Shown piece by piece: positions 49,442 to 58,480 of a DNA stretch of 64,000 bases. The translations under genes and the position numbers were made by a program. How positions within the stretch are numbered: position 1 is the stretch's first letter; the number at the start of each line of letters is the position of its first letter. Under the pieces are notes generated by a model. The model saw only the letters and a program-made list of their open reading frames with translations. It was not told the DNA's origin and searched no databases. Location of the stretch: the NCBI RefSeq assembly GCF_030730875.1, contig NZ_JAVAMA010000001.1, positions 574,963 to 638,962 on the forward strand, given 5' to 3'. The DNA is from Sphingomonas sp. DG1-23. Its GTDB lineage: Bacteria; Pseudomonadota; Alphaproteobacteria; Sphingomonadales; Sphingomonadaceae.

Positions 49442-49674
49442 TCAGCGCCCCGGCTGTCGCCGCGGCGTCACACCTGCATTTTATTTGGCGCTGTGCATCG
49501 CCCTCCCCTGTCCAAGTTGGAAACGCTCTGCCATCGTCATGCTCGACTCATGCGCCACGGAACCCTCCGCACCCGCCTCGGTTTCGCCCTAAGGGGCCGC
49601 GCAGCCTTCGCTCGGCGGATTCGACCGTGCGAGGACCGCAACTTTCTCAACTTCCGCCCGCCGCAAGGAGCCGC
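49442..49674. other. Intergenic stretch before phoH
   Basis: The 319-bp gap between miaB and phoH holds the repeat above and otherwise no feature I can support. A 61-codon frame at 49493-49678 is composed mostly of Arg/Leu and lacks recognisable sequence. Confidence 0.5.
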
Positions 49675-50685
49675 ATGAGCCGCAAGCCCGTCCCCGCCCC
49701 ATCCGGTGAACGCTCGCGGGTGGAGGTCACGTTCGACAAGCCGCAGCTGCTGCCGCAATTGTTCGGCGAATATGACAGCAACATCCTCGCGCTCGAGGAA
49801 AGGCTGGGGGTGTATATCCACGCCCGCGGCCAGCGCGTGGTGATCGAGGGTTCGGCCGAATCGGTCGCGCATGCCCGCGAAGTGCTGCAGGAGCTGCAGG
49901 CGCGGGTGATCCGCGGCGAGGATATCGACACGGGGCTGATCGACGCCGTGATCGCGATGTCGAGCGAGCCGATGTTCACCGGCATCGTCAAGGCCGAGGT
50001 GCCGGCGGGCGGCGGCGGCACTCCGCCGATCATGATCCGCACGCGCAAGAAGACGATCGTGCCGCGCTCGGTCGCGCAGACGCATTACATGCGCGAACTC
50101 GTCTCGAACGACATGATCTTCGCGCTGGGGCCGGCAGGCACCGGCAAGACCTATCTCGCGGTGGCGCAGGCGGTCGCGCAATTGATCACCGGCAGCGTCC
50201 AGCGGCTGATCCTGTCGCGCCCTGCGGTCGAGGCGGGCGAGCGGCTCGGCTTCCTGCCCGGCGACATGAAGGAGAAGGTCGATCCCTATCTGCGGCCGAT
50301 CTACGACGCGCTCTACGATTGCCTTCCCGCCGAACAGGTCGAACGCCGGATCGCCAGCGGCGAGATCGAGATCGCCCCGATCGCGTTCATGCGCGGCCGC
50401 ACCCTTGCCGACGCGTTCGTGATCCTTGACGAGGCGCAGAACACCACGCCGGCGCAGATGAAGATGTTCCTCACCCGCTTCGGCGCGAACAGCCGGATGG
50501 TGATCTGCGGCGATCCCAACCAGGTCGATCTGCCCGGCGGCCCGCCAGCCTCGGGATTGAACGACGCGGTGCGCCGGCTCGAGGGCGTCGAAGGCATCGC
50601 CTTTTCGTGGTTCACCGCGGCGGACGTGGTGCGCCATCCGATCGTCGGCCGGATCGTCCAGGCCTATGAGGGCCCCAATGCCTGA
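49675..50685 (+). CDS. PhoH-family ATPase
   Basis: 336 residues: an N-terminal KH-like region (VEVTFDKPQLLPQLFGEYDSN in part) and the PhoH ATPase core with Walker A GPAGTGKT (152-159), SRPAVEAGERLGFLPGDMKEK, Walker B FVILDEAQNTTPAQMKMFL and RMVICGDPNQVDLP. PhoL/PhoH proteins act with YbeY in RNA handling. ATG 49675 follows AAGGAG by five bases. Its stop overlaps the next gene by 8 bp. Confidence 0.93.
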   Translation: MSRKPVPAPSGERSRVEVTFDKPQLLPQLFGEYDSNILALEERLGVYIHARGQRVVIEGSAESVAHAREVLQELQARVIRGEDIDTGLIDAVIAMSSEPMFTGIVKAEVPAGGGGTPPIMIRTRKKTIVPRSVAQTHYMRELVSNDMIFALGPAGTGKTYLAVAQAVAQLITGSVQRLILSRPAVEAGERLGFLPGDMKEKVDPYLRPIYDALYDCLPAEQVERRIASGEIEIAPIAFMRGRTLADAFVILDEAQNTTPAQMKMFLTRFGANSRMVICGDPNQVDLPGGPPASGLNDAVRRLEGVEGIAFSWFTAADVVRHPIVGRIVQAYEGPNA

Positions 50686-50884
50686 TCCTGCCGCCGGAGC
50701 CGACGCGCGCGCGGTCAATGGCGCGCTGATGACCGGATTGGTGGCGCTGCCGGCGGTCTTCGTCTGGTTCCTGTTGCGCCCCGGCTATGCCAACAGCCTT
50801 CGCAAAGTGGTGTTCCTCTATGCTTTTGGTCCGGCGGCAATCGTCTTCGTCACTACGATGATCGAGGCGGCCACCTATGCTTGA
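50678..50884 (+). CDS. Small membrane protein between phoH and ybeY
   Basis: 68 residues with two hydrophobic stretches (ALMTGLVALPAVFVWFLL and VVFLYAFGPAAIVFVTTM). Overlaps phoH by 8 bp and ybeY by 8 bp, so the three are translationally linked. No family recognised. The usual phoH-ybeY gene order has no such insertion in most relatives I know. Confidence 0.72.
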   Translation: MPDPAAGADARAVNGALMTGLVALPAVFVWFLLRPGYANSLRKVVFLYAFGPAAIVFVTTMIEAATYA

Positions 50885-51386
50885 CGTCGCCGCGCTGCGC
50901 GAGGAGCCTTGGCCCGAGGGCGATTGGGAGGCGCTCGCCGCGCGTGCCGCCGACGCGGCAATCGCCCAGTCGCCGTTCGGCGAGTGGCGCGACTGGGCGA
51001 CGGTGATCGAGATCGCGGTGCGGCTGACCAGCGACGACCAGGTCCGCACGCTCAACCGCGACTATCGTCACAAGGACAAGCCGACCAATGTGCTGTCCTT
51101 CCCGATGGTCCAGCCCGACCTGCTCGAGACGGTGACCCAGAACAGCGACGATGGCGAAGTGATCCTCGGCGACATCGTCCTCGCCCACCAGACCTGCGTC
51201 GCGGAGGCCGAGGCGCGCGGCGTCAGCGTCGCGGATCATGCCACGCACCTGATTGTCCACGGCGTGCTGCATCTGCTAGGCTATGACCATATGGAGGACG
51301 CCGCAGCCGAGGCGATGGAGGATATGGAGCGCGCCGCGCTCGCCAGCCTCGGCCTGCACGATCCGTACTCCGTACGCGAGGACTGA
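50877..51386 (+). CDS. ybeY: Endoribonuclease YbeY
   Basis: Zinc-dependent RNase for 16S rRNA 3' maturation and ribosome quality control. 169 residues with RLTSDDQVRTLNRDYRHKDKPTNVLSFP in segments, LGDIVLA and the metal motif HGVLHLLGYDH (H128, H132, H138). Confidence 0.96.
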   Translation: MLDVAALREEPWPEGDWEALAARAADAAIAQSPFGEWRDWATVIEIAVRLTSDDQVRTLNRDYRHKDKPTNVLSFPMVQPDLLETVTQNSDDGEVILGDIVLAHQTCVAEAEARGVSVADHATHLIVHGVLHLLGYDHMEDAAAEAMEDMERAALASLGLHDPYSVRED

Positions 51387-51394
51387 ACACGAAC

Positions 51395-52315
51395 ATGCCC
51401 GAGGGCCCCAGTACCGGACACAGTACCGGCACCAACGAGTCCCCCGAAAGCGGCGGAATATGGCGGGGAATCCGCACCTTGCTGTTCGGCGACGATCAGG
51501 AAGAGACGCTGCGCGACCGCATCGAGGACGCGATCGACGAGCATGAGGACGAAGGCGGCAAGGCGCCCGCCGGCGATCTCGCGCCGATCGAGCGCCAGAT
51601 GCTGCGCAACCTGCTCCATTTCGGCGAGCGCGACGCCGGCGATGTCGGCGTGCCGCGCGCCGACATCGTCGCGGTCGAGGAGACGGTCAGCTTCGACGGA
51701 CTCGTCCAGCTCTTCGCCGAGGCGGGGCACAGCCGGCTGCCGGTCTATCGCGACGAGCTCGATACGATCATCGGCATGGTCCATATCAAGGACGTGTTCG
51801 CGATCCTCGCCACCGGCGCGCCGCGGCCGGAGACGATTGCCGGGCTGATCCGCCAGCCGCTCTACGTGCCGCAATCGATGGGGGCGCTCGATCTGCTCGC
51901 GCAGATGCGGTCGAGCCGCACCCATCTCGCGGTGGTGCTCGACGAATATTCGGGGACCGAGGGGCTGATCACGATCGAGGATCTGATCGAGGAGATCGTC
52001 GGCGAAATCGAGGACGAGCATGACGATGCGCCGACGGCATTGCTCATCCCGATCGACGGCGGCGGCTGGGACGCCGACGCCCGCGCCGAACTCGAGGATG
52101 TCGCCGAGACGATCGATCCGCGGCTCGGCGAGGTCGAGGAGGATGTCGACACATTGGGCGGCCTCGCCTTCGTGCTGGCCGGCCATGTGCCCGCGGCGGG
52201 CGAATGCCTGCCGCATGCCAGCGGCTGGACGCTCGAAGTGACCGAGGCCGATTCGCGCAAGGTCACCCGGCTGCGGCTGCACCCGCCCAGAAAGCTCGCC
52301 GAGGCCGAGGAATGA
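51395..52315 (+). CDS. corC: CBS-domain hemolysin/CorC family protein
   Basis: 306 residues: an N-terminal acidic region, two CBS domains (about 85-200, with AGHSRLPVYRDELDTIIGMVHIKD and HLAVVLDEYSGTEGLITIEDLIEEIVGEIEDEHD in part) and a CorC_HlyC C-terminal domain. It lacks the membrane CNNM part, as CorC does; linked to Mg/Co efflux or, in this operon, to lnt function. Starts 8 bp after ybeY. Confidence 0.92.
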   Translation: MPEGPSTGHSTGTNESPESGGIWRGIRTLLFGDDQEETLRDRIEDAIDEHEDEGGKAPAGDLAPIERQMLRNLLHFGERDAGDVGVPRADIVAVEETVSFDGLVQLFAEAGHSRLPVYRDELDTIIGMVHIKDVFAILATGAPRPETIAGLIRQPLYVPQSMGALDLLAQMRSSRTHLAVVLDEYSGTEGLITIEDLIEEIVGEIEDEHDDAPTALLIPIDGGGWDADARAELEDVAETIDPRLGEVEEDVDTLGGLAFVLAGHVPAAGECLPHASGWTLEVTEADSRKVTRLRLHPPRKLAEAEE

Positions 52316-53697
52316 CCATGCTCAAGCGTATCCTCATCGTCCTCGTGCTGCTCGCGCTGGTCGCGCTTGGCGGCTGGCTGTGGGTCAGCCGGCCCGACAA
52401 GGCGCAACTCAGCGAGCAGGCAGTGACCGGCAGGACGCCGCAACTGACCCAGACGCGGTCCGAAAGCGTGCCGACGGTGGGCATCGCGAAGCCGGTCGGC
52501 TGGGCGGGCGGCGCGAAACCGACCCCCGCTGCGGGGCTCGAGGTCGCCGCCTTTGCCGACAGGCTCGAGCATCCGCGCTGGCTCTATCGCCTGCCGAATG
52601 GCGACGTGCTGGTCGCCGAGACCAATTCGCCTCCGCGCAAGAGCGGCGGGATCACCGGCTGGGTGATGGAGCGGCTGCTCGGCCAGGCCGGCGCCGCCGT
52701 CGCCTCGCCCAATCGCATCACCCTGCTGCGCGACAGTAACGGCGACGGCGTCGCCGACCAGCGCTCGGCGCTGCTCACCGGACTCAACTCGCCCACCGGC
52801 ATGGCGCTGGTCGGCAGCTGGCTCTACGTCGCCAATACCGACGCGCTCGTCCGCTACCCGTTCACGCCCGGCCAGACGAAGATCACCGCGAAGCCCGAGA
52901 AGATCCTCGCGCTTCCCGGCGGCGGCAATCACTGGGCGCGCAACGTCGTCGCCGCACCCGACGGCAAGACGCTCTATGTCAGCGTCGGCTCCGCCTCGAA
53001 CATCGCCGAGAACGGGCTCGAGGCCGAAGGCGCGATCTATGCCGGCGGCCCGCGCGCCAATTTCGCGAAGGACGGTCGCGCGCTGATCCTCGAGGTCTCG
53101 CCCGACACCAGATATGCCCGCGTCTTCGCCTGGGGCCTGCGCAACCCCAACGGCATGGCGTTCGAGCCGAAGACCGGCGCCTTGTGGACCGTGGTCAACG
53201 AGCGCGACATGCTCGGTTCGGACATGCCTCCCGATTATCTGACCAAGGTCGATTTCGGCGCTTTCTACGGCTGGCCGTGGAATTTTTGGGGCGGCTATGT
53301 CGACAAGCGCGTGACGCCCGAACGGCCCGATCTGCGCGAATATACGCGGCGGCCGGACTTCGCGTTGGGCGCGCACGTCGCACCTTTGGGGCTGAGCTTC
53401 GCCAGCGACGCGAAGCTCGGCGGCAACTGGGCGAACGGCGCGTTCGTCGGCCTGCACGGCTCGTGGAACCGCGAGCCCAAATCGGGCTACAAGGTCGTCT
53501 ATGTTCCTTTCGCCGACAACGGCTTCCCGGTGCGCGACGCCAAGCCCGTCGACCTGCTCACCGGCTTTCTCAGCGCCGACGGCAAGACCACCCGCGGCCG
53601 CCCGGTCGGCGTGATCACCGATGCGAGTGGGGCGCTGCTGGTCGCGGACGATGTCGGCAACGTAATCTGGCGGGTCAGCGCGGCAACCGCGAAATAA
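52312..53697 (+). CDS. PQQ-type sugar/sorbosone dehydrogenase-like beta-propeller
   Basis: 461 residues. One N-terminal membrane helix (about 4-24) leads to a periplasmic beta-propeller of the sorbosone/aldose sugar dehydrogenase family: EHPRWLYRLPNGDVLVAETN, NSPTGMALVG, GGGNHWARNVVAAPDGKTLYVSVGS in part, WGLRNPNGMAFEP, VDFGAFYGWPW and FVGLHGSWNREPKSGYKVV. Such enzymes oxidise sugars and use PQQ, which the cell may import. ATG 52312 overlaps corC by 4 bp. Its presence in the ybeY-corC-lnt run is unusual. Substrate unknown. Confidence 0.88.
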   Translation: MTMLKRILIVLVLLALVALGGWLWVSRPDKAQLSEQAVTGRTPQLTQTRSESVPTVGIAKPVGWAGGAKPTPAAGLEVAAFADRLEHPRWLYRLPNGDVLVAETNSPPRKSGGITGWVMERLLGQAGAAVASPNRITLLRDSNGDGVADQRSALLTGLNSPTGMALVGSWLYVANTDALVRYPFTPGQTKITAKPEKILALPGGGNHWARNVVAAPDGKTLYVSVGSASNIAENGLEAEGAIYAGGPRANFAKDGRALILEVSPDTRYARVFAWGLRNPNGMAFEPKTGALWTVVNERDMLGSDMPPDYLTKVDFGAFYGWPWNFWGGYVDKRVTPERPDLREYTRRPDFALGAHVAPLGLSFASDAKLGGNWANGAFVGLHGSWNREPKSGYKVVYVPFADNGFPVRDAKPVDLLTGFLSADGKTTRGRPVGVITDASGALLVADDVGNVIWRVSAATAK

Positions 53698-53704
53698 GCT
53701 TATC

Positions 53705-53808
53705 GTCACCCCGGCCCTGTGCCGGGTCCACCGGGCGGCGCCGGCTGCTCTCGAACCGCATGTCCGTCGGTGGCGGCCAGGTGGACCCCGGAACAAGTCC
53801 GGGGTGAC
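53705..53808. repeat. REP/BIME-like palindromic repeat (family 1)
   Basis: GTCACCCCGGCCCTGTGCCG ... GGACCCCGGAACAAGTCCGG then GGTGAC, between two convergent genes 120 bp apart. Confidence 0.85.
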
Positions 53809-53817
53809 ATCTGGTGC

Positions 53818-54120
53818 CTATCGGAGCAGCTTGAGGCCCTTGTCGACGAGCTTCTCACGGACCTTCGACGCGAACAAGGCGAGCATCGGCGGCAGATCGA
53901 CCTCGGCATGCACCTTGTCTTCGAAGACCTGCAGCCGGCTCGCCACTTTCTGGCCCATCGCCGCGACGCTGAAATGGAGCGTGTCGCCCTCCCAGCGCTG
54001 CTCGACCTGCCCGCCGCCGGGCACGATCTCGGCGATCTTGCCGACTCCGCCCGCGATGCGCGCGCGGGCGACGTCGCGGCCCAATTTGTGCGGAATATCG
54101 ACGACGACCGGATCAGCCAT
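53818..54120 (-). CDS. PHA-system (PHA_gran_rgn) family protein
   Basis: 100-residue cytoplasmic protein of the polyhydroxyalkanoic acid system/granule family: VVVDIPHKLGRDVARARI at the N-terminus, WEGDTLHFSVAAMGQKV, VHAEVDLPPMLALFASKVREKL and a final LKLL match its pattern. Members are often near PHA genes, but none is here. The start A is shared with the stop of the upstream VOC gene (TAATG). Confidence 0.82.
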   Translation of the reverse strand: MADPVVVDIPHKLGRDVARARIAGGVGKIAEIVPGGGQVEQRWEGDTLHFSVAAMGQKVASRLQVFEDKVHAEVDLPPMLALFASKVREKLVDKGLKLLR

Positions 54121-54539
54121 TAGCGGGCAAACAACATTGCATCATCCCCAAACGCCTTGAACTCCAGCGCGTTGCCGCTGGGATCGCAGAAAAACATCGT
54201 CGCCTGCTCGCCGGCCTGCCCCTTGAAGCGGACATGCGGCGCAATCCCGAAAGATATGCCCGCGGCTTCGACGCGCGCGGCCAGCGCTTGCCAATCCGGC
54301 ATGGTCAGCACCACGCCGAAATGCGGCACCGGCACATCATGGCCGTCGACTGCGTTGGCGACCGCCACCGGCCTGGCGGCGGGATCGCGATGCGCGACGA
54401 TCTGATGCCCGAACAGATCGAAATCGACCCAGCTCTCGGCCGAGCGGCCTTCGGCGCAGCCGAGCACACCGCCGTAAAAGGCGCGCGCGGCCTCGAGGTC
54501 GTGGACCGGGAAAGCGAGATGGAAGGGACGGAGAGTCAT
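54120..54539 (-). CDS. VOC-family (glyoxalase/dioxygenase-fold) protein
   Basis: 139 residues with a paired beta-alpha-beta-beta-beta fold: [61 protein letters not shown] and [15 protein letters not shown]. Candidate metal ligands are the N-terminal His, the central His pair and the C-terminal Glu. Specific reaction unknown. First gene of a two-gene unit with the PHA-system protein. Confidence 0.87.
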   Translation of the reverse strand: MTLRPFHLAFPVHDLEAARAFYGGVLGCAEGRSAESWVDFDLFGHQIVAHRDPAARPVAVANAVDGHDVPVPHFGVVLTMPDWQALAARVEAAGISFGIAPHVRFKGQAGEQATMFFCDPSGNALEFKAFGDDAMLFAR

Positions 54540-54568
54540 GACACTTCTTAGCCTGCCTCCCGCTACCC

Positions 54569-54674
54569 GTCACCCCGGCCTTGTGCCGGGGTCCATTGCG
54601 CCACACTCGACTGGCAAGAAGCTCTTGCTTTACCCCAAGCCTCGCGGTGGCCCCCGGCACAAGGCCGGGGTGAC
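54569..54674. repeat. REP/BIME-like palindromic repeat (family 1)
   Basis: GTCACCCCGGCCTTGTGCCG and CCCCCGGCACAAGGCCGGGG then TGAC; exact arms, in the divergent gap before lnt. Confidence 0.9.
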
Positions 54675-54731
54675 GAGAGAGGGCCTTCCGCCTCTCCCCC
54701 TCGCCAAAAGGATCGGCTAAGCCGCTTCTCG

Positions 54732-56291
54732 ATGTCCTCCCGTCCCCTGCTCACCGCCCTGATCGCCGGCCTGATCTCCGCCACCGGCTTTGCGCCGCTG
54801 AACCTGTGGCCGATCGCGTTGCTCGCCTTCGCGGTTCTGCTCTGGCTGACCTGGTCGGCACCGACGCTCAAATCGGTGCTGCTGCGCGGCTGGGTGTTCG
54901 GGGTCGGGCATTTCACCGTCGGCAACAACTGGATCCAGCACGCCTTCGACTATCAGGACAAGATGCCGCCTGCGCTGGGCTATTTCGCGGTAGTGCTGCT
55001 GGCCTTGTACCTCGCAGTCTATCCGGCGTTCGCGATGGGGCTGGCGTGGCGCTTCGCCCGGCTGGCGCGGAGCCGCGCCGGCCGGGAGAAGCCCGATCTC
55101 GCCTTCGTGCTGGCCGCCGCGGCTTCATGGATCCTGACCGAATATCTGCGCGGCGTGCTGTTCACCGGCTATCCGTGGAACCCGCTCGGCGTGATCTGGC
55201 TGCCGACCCCGGTCGCCCAGCTCGCCGCGTGGATCGGCACCTATGCCCTGTCGGGTGTCGCCATTCTCGCCGCCGGCCTGCTCTTCCTCGCCTCGCAGCG
55301 CCAGTTTCGTCCGCTGCTGATCGGCGCGCCGCTGCTGCTGTTGCCGGGACTGCAGCTGATCGACGTGCCGCAGACTCGCCCGAACGACTGGGTTGCGCCG
55401 CCGCATGTCCGCGTCGTCCAGCCCAATATCGGGCAGGAGGGCGTGGGCGATCCCGATTATCCCGAGCGCGTGCTGGTCAAATTGCTCGAATGGAGCGGCC
55501 GTCCGGGCGAAGCGTCGCGGCTTGTGGTCTGGCCGGAGGGCACGGTCAATTATTATATCGAGGACGGTTACCCCGATACGCGCTTCTATCGCAGCGGCGA
55601 TCCTCGCTGGGTACGCACCCGGATCGCCGCGCAGCTCGGGCCGAAGGACGCCGCGCTGATCGGCGGTACCGCCTTGTTCTTCGGCAAGGACGGTAAACTG
55701 AGCGGGGCCGGCAATTCGGTGTGGTCGCTCGCCTCCGACGGCACGCTCGGCCAGCGCTACGACAAGGCGCACCTCGTCCCCTATGGCGAATATTTGCCCT
55801 TACGCACGCTGCTCGCGCCGCTCGGACTCGCCCGGCTGGTGATGGGCGAGATCGACTTCGTCTCCGGCCCGGGCCCACGCGCGATCGAGGTCCCGGGTTT
55901 CGGCAAGGCCGGCATCCAGATTTGCTACGAGATCATCTTCTCGGGCGAGGTCGTCGATCGCCGCAACCGCCCCGATTTCCTGTTCAATCCTTCGAACGAC
56001 GCGTGGTTCGGCAAATGGGGGCCGCCCCAGCATCTGGCGCAGGCGCGGCTGCGCGCGATCGAGGAGGGGTTGCCGATCCTGCGCTCGACTCCCACGGGCA
56101 TCTCGGCGGTGATCGACGCGCGCGGCCGCGTGCTCGAATCGATCCCGCACGGACAGGAAGGCGCGATCGAGCTGGCGCTGCCCGAGTCGCTGCCGCCGAC
56201 GCCCTTCGCGCGGATCGGCAACTGGCTCGCCTTCCTCGTTGCCGGCGCCCTGTATTTGTTCGCGATTGCGTTCCGCCGTCTGGCCCGCTAG
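54732..56291 (+). CDS. lnt: Apolipoprotein N-acyltransferase
   Basis: Last step of bacterial lipoprotein maturation, at the inner membrane. 519 residues with seven or so N-terminal membrane helices and a nitrilase domain carrying the E-K-C triad in VWPEGTVNYYI, YDKAHLVPYGEYLP and GIQICYEIIFSG, then FNPSNDAWFGKWGPPQHLAQARLRAIE in part. Present downstream of corC as in relatives, though the genes between are different. Confidence 0.96.
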   Translation: MSSRPLLTALIAGLISATGFAPLNLWPIALLAFAVLLWLTWSAPTLKSVLLRGWVFGVGHFTVGNNWIQHAFDYQDKMPPALGYFAVVLLALYLAVYPAFAMGLAWRFARLARSRAGREKPDLAFVLAAAASWILTEYLRGVLFTGYPWNPLGVIWLPTPVAQLAAWIGTYALSGVAILAAGLLFLASQRQFRPLLIGAPLLLLPGLQLIDVPQTRPNDWVAPPHVRVVQPNIGQEGVGDPDYPERVLVKLLEWSGRPGEASRLVVWPEGTVNYYIEDGYPDTRFYRSGDPRWVRTRIAAQLGPKDAALIGGTALFFGKDGKLSGAGNSVWSLASDGTLGQRYDKAHLVPYGEYLPLRTLLAPLGLARLVMGEIDFVSGPGPRAIEVPGFGKAGIQICYEIIFSGEVVDRRNRPDFLFNPSNDAWFGKWGPPQHLAQARLRAIEEGLPILRSTPTGISAVIDARGRVLESIPHGQEGAIELALPESLPPTPFARIGNWLAFLVAGALYLFAIAFRRLAR

Positions 56292-56298
56292 GGGCAGG

Positions 56299-56360
56299 AT
56301 ATAAGGAAAGCTTTATATGGGCATGGCAACGGCCCGGCTTCCTTCCCACGATCGAGGAAA
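56299..56360 (+). promoter_or_regulatory. Candidate structured leader (riboswitch-like) before metK
   Basis: An 8-bp hairpin with tetraloop (56299-56318, ATATAAGG/CTTTATAT type) contains AAGGAA, which is complementary to TTCCTT at 56339-56344. A second stem GGGC/GCCC (56319-56322 with 56332-56335) encloses GGCAACG, and the GAGGAAA ribosome binding site (56354-56360) could pair with CTTCC. CAACGGC, CTTCC and a purine-rich ribosome binding site in this order resemble the SAM/SAH riboswitch pattern. Not a confirmed match. Confidence 0.4.
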
Positions 56361-56363
56361 ATC

Positions 56364-57575
56364 ATGCGTTCCAGCTATCTCTTCACGTCCGAATCGGTTT
56401 CGGAAGGCCATCCCGACAAGGTCTCCGACCAGATCTCCGACGCCATCGTCGACCTGTTCCTCTCGAAGGACCCCGAAGCGCGAATCGCCTGCGAGACGCT
56501 CACCACCACCCAGCTCGTGGTCCTTGCCGGCGAAATCCGCGGCAAGGGCATCATGGACGAAGCCGGCAATTGGGCGCCCGGCGTCAAGGAAGAGGTCGAG
56601 AAGACCGTCCGCGATACCGTCAAGCGCATCGGCTATGAGCAGGACGGCTTCCACTGGGAGACGCTGCGCTTCGAGAACAATCTCCACCCGCAATCGGCAC
56701 ATATCGCGCAGGGCGTGGACGCTTCGGGCAACAAGGACGAAGGCGCCGGCGACCAAGGCATCATGTTCGGCTATGCCGCCGACGACACGCCCGATCTGAT
56801 GCCCGCGACGCTCTATTACAGCCACAAGATCCTCGAGCGCATGGCCGCCGATCGCCATTCGGGCGCGGCGCCGTTCCTCGAGCCCGACGCCAAGAGCCAG
56901 GTCACCTTGCGCTACGAGGGCAGCAAACCCGTCGCAGCCACCGCGATCGTCGTCTCGACCCAGCATGGCAAGGGCTATGACGCGGGCGACAAGGAAGCCG
57001 AACTCCACAGCTATGTGAAGAAGGTCGTTGCCGACATTCTTCCGGCCGATCTGCTTTCGGATGCGACCGAATATCACATCAATCCGACCGGCAGCTTCGA
57101 GATCGGCGGCCCCGACGGCGACGCCGGCCTGACCGGGCGCAAGATCATCGTCGACACCTATGGCGGCGCCGCGCCGCACGGCGGCGGTGCCTTTTCGGGC
57201 AAGGATCCGACCAAGGTCGATCGTTCGGCGGCGTACATCACCCGCTATCTGGCGAAGAACATCGTCGCCGCGGGCCTGGCCCAGCGCTGCACGATCCAGC
57301 TCGCCTATGCAATCGGCGTGTCGAAGCCGCTGTCGCTCTATGTCGACACCCACGGCACCGGCACCGTCGGCGACGACAAGATCGAGGAAGCGATCATGGG
57401 CATCGCCAAGCTCGGCGGCCTGACCCCGCGCGGCATCCGCACGCATCTGGGCCTCAACAAGCCGATCTATCAGAAGACCGCCGCCTACGGCCATTTCGGC
57501 CGCAAGGCCGAGGGCGACTTCTTCCCATGGGAGAAGACCGACCTCGCCGAGGACCTCAAGGCCGCGCTGGCCTGA
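56364..57575 (+). CDS. metK: S-adenosylmethionine synthase
   Basis: Makes SAM from methionine and ATP. 403 residues with [72 protein letters not shown] in part, and a C-terminal domain. All motifs are present at the normal length. In most relatives an HTH gene lies between lnt and metK; here lnt ends 72 bp upstream with a structured leader in the gap. A terminator follows the gene. Confidence 0.97.
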   Translation: MRSSYLFTSESVSEGHPDKVSDQISDAIVDLFLSKDPEARIACETLTTTQLVVLAGEIRGKGIMDEAGNWAPGVKEEVEKTVRDTVKRIGYEQDGFHWETLRFENNLHPQSAHIAQGVDASGNKDEGAGDQGIMFGYAADDTPDLMPATLYYSHKILERMAADRHSGAAPFLEPDAKSQVTLRYEGSKPVAATAIVVSTQHGKGYDAGDKEAELHSYVKKVVADILPADLLSDATEYHINPTGSFEIGGPDGDAGLTGRKIIVDTYGGAAPHGGGAFSGKDPTKVDRSAAYITRYLAKNIVAAGLAQRCTIQLAYAIGVSKPLSLYVDTHGTGTVGDDKIEEAIMGIAKLGGLTPRGIRTHLGLNKPIYQKTAAYGHFGRKAEGDFFPWEKTDLAEDLKAALA

Positions 57576-57598
57576 TCGGATCCGGACGATTCGGAATG

Positions 57599-57630
57599 GG
57601 CCGGGGAGCAATTCCCCGGCCTTTTTCGTT
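57599..57630 (+). terminator. Intrinsic terminator of metK
   Basis: GGCCGGGGA pairs with TCCCCGGCC around GCAAT, followed by TTTTTCGTT, 24 bp after the stop. Confidence 0.88.
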
Positions 57631-57661
57631 GAACCCTCTCCGCAGTTTTGCGGAACTCGCG

Positions 57662-57696
57662 TTAACCCTTGGGTAACCGCACTTGTTCACTACAAT
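57662..57696 (+). promoter_or_regulatory. Candidate promoter and CtrA-like box for the first EAL gene
   Basis: TTGGGT (57669) and TACAAT (57691) are separated by 16 bp. Overlapping the -35 is TTAA-CCCTTGG-GTAA (57662-57676), matching TTAA-N7-TTAA in 7 of 8 bases. AAAGGAG and the TTG start follow. Confidence 0.5.
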
Positions 57697-57717
57697 GGGT
57701 GCAAAGGAGCGGGAACG

Positions 57718-58476
57718 TTGGAGTCGCAGGCAGTGACATCGGAAGTGGAGTCCGGGCAGAGGTCCGAATCAGGCCTCACCATCGCCTTCCAGCCGATCGC
57801 CGACATCTCCGGCAATCGCGTCTACGCCTATGAGGCGATCATCCGCGGACCGAATGGCGAGACCGCCGCGCAAATATTCGACTCGCTCTCTCCCGAAGCC
57901 AAAGCCACTTTCGACCAGCGCTGCGCTGCGGGCGCGATTCGCTGGGCAATGTCGGCGGGGCTCGGCACCAGCGGCGCACGCCTGCTGATTCCGGTCCAGG
58001 CCGAATCGATCGGCTCGCCCGCCGAACATCTCGAACCGATCCTGCGGGTATCGCGCCAGTCCGGCCTGATTCCGGAACGCCTGATCTTCGGGCTCGACGG
58101 CTATCGTCAGCTGCCGGGCCGCGAGCTTGCCGAAATCATCGACGTTCACCGCAAGGCAGGTCCGCTGACTGCTTTCGTCGGCCTCGGGCCCGGTCATGCC
58201 GGGCTCGCGCTTTGCGGCCGCTATCTTCCCGATCTGGTGATCCTCGAATCCGAACTCGTCAGCGCGATCGCCAGCAGCTGGTCGCGGCGTCTCGTTCTGG
58301 AAGATCTCACGCCGCGCATCCGCAGCCTCGGGCTCAAGGTGATCGCCACCGGCGTCGACAGCGAGCCCGTGCTCCAGCGGCTGCGCGGCTTCGGCATCAT
58401 GCTGGTGCAGGGCGAAGAGATCGCCAGCCCCGCGGTGCGCAGCCTGCCGATTCCGACGCTGCGCCACGCCGCCTGA
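57718..58476 (+). CDS. Degenerate EAL-domain protein 1
   Basis: 252 residues from a TTG start; AAAGGAG lies about ten bases upstream and no better ATG precedes the conserved region. It has the EAL fold order (IAFQPIADISGNRVYAYEAIIRG at the start, LVILESELVSA, VQGEEIASPAV at the end), but most catalytic residues are lost: the Asn of the NVS position, the FEITE Glu, the DDFGTG loop (here FVGLGPG) and the AEGVE Glu (here ATGVD). So it is probably not a c-di-GMP phosphodiesterase and may bind ligand or partner. Cytoplasmic. Confidence 0.82.
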   Translation: MESQAVTSEVESGQRSESGLTIAFQPIADISGNRVYAYEAIIRGPNGETAAQIFDSLSPEAKATFDQRCAAGAIRWAMSAGLGTSGARLLIPVQAESIGSPAEHLEPILRVSRQSGLIPERLIFGLDGYRQLPGRELAEIIDVHRKAGPLTAFVGLGPGHAGLALCGRYLPDLVILESELVSAIASSWSRRLVLEDLTPRIRSLGLKVIATGVDSEPVLQRLRGFGIMLVQGEEIASPAVRSLPIPTLRHAA

Positions 58477-58480
58477 ACCG

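Noticed and set aside
49493..49678. 61-codon ORF overlapping the phoH start
   Set aside because: No ribosome binding site, Arg/Leu-rich random composition, overlaps a well supported start.
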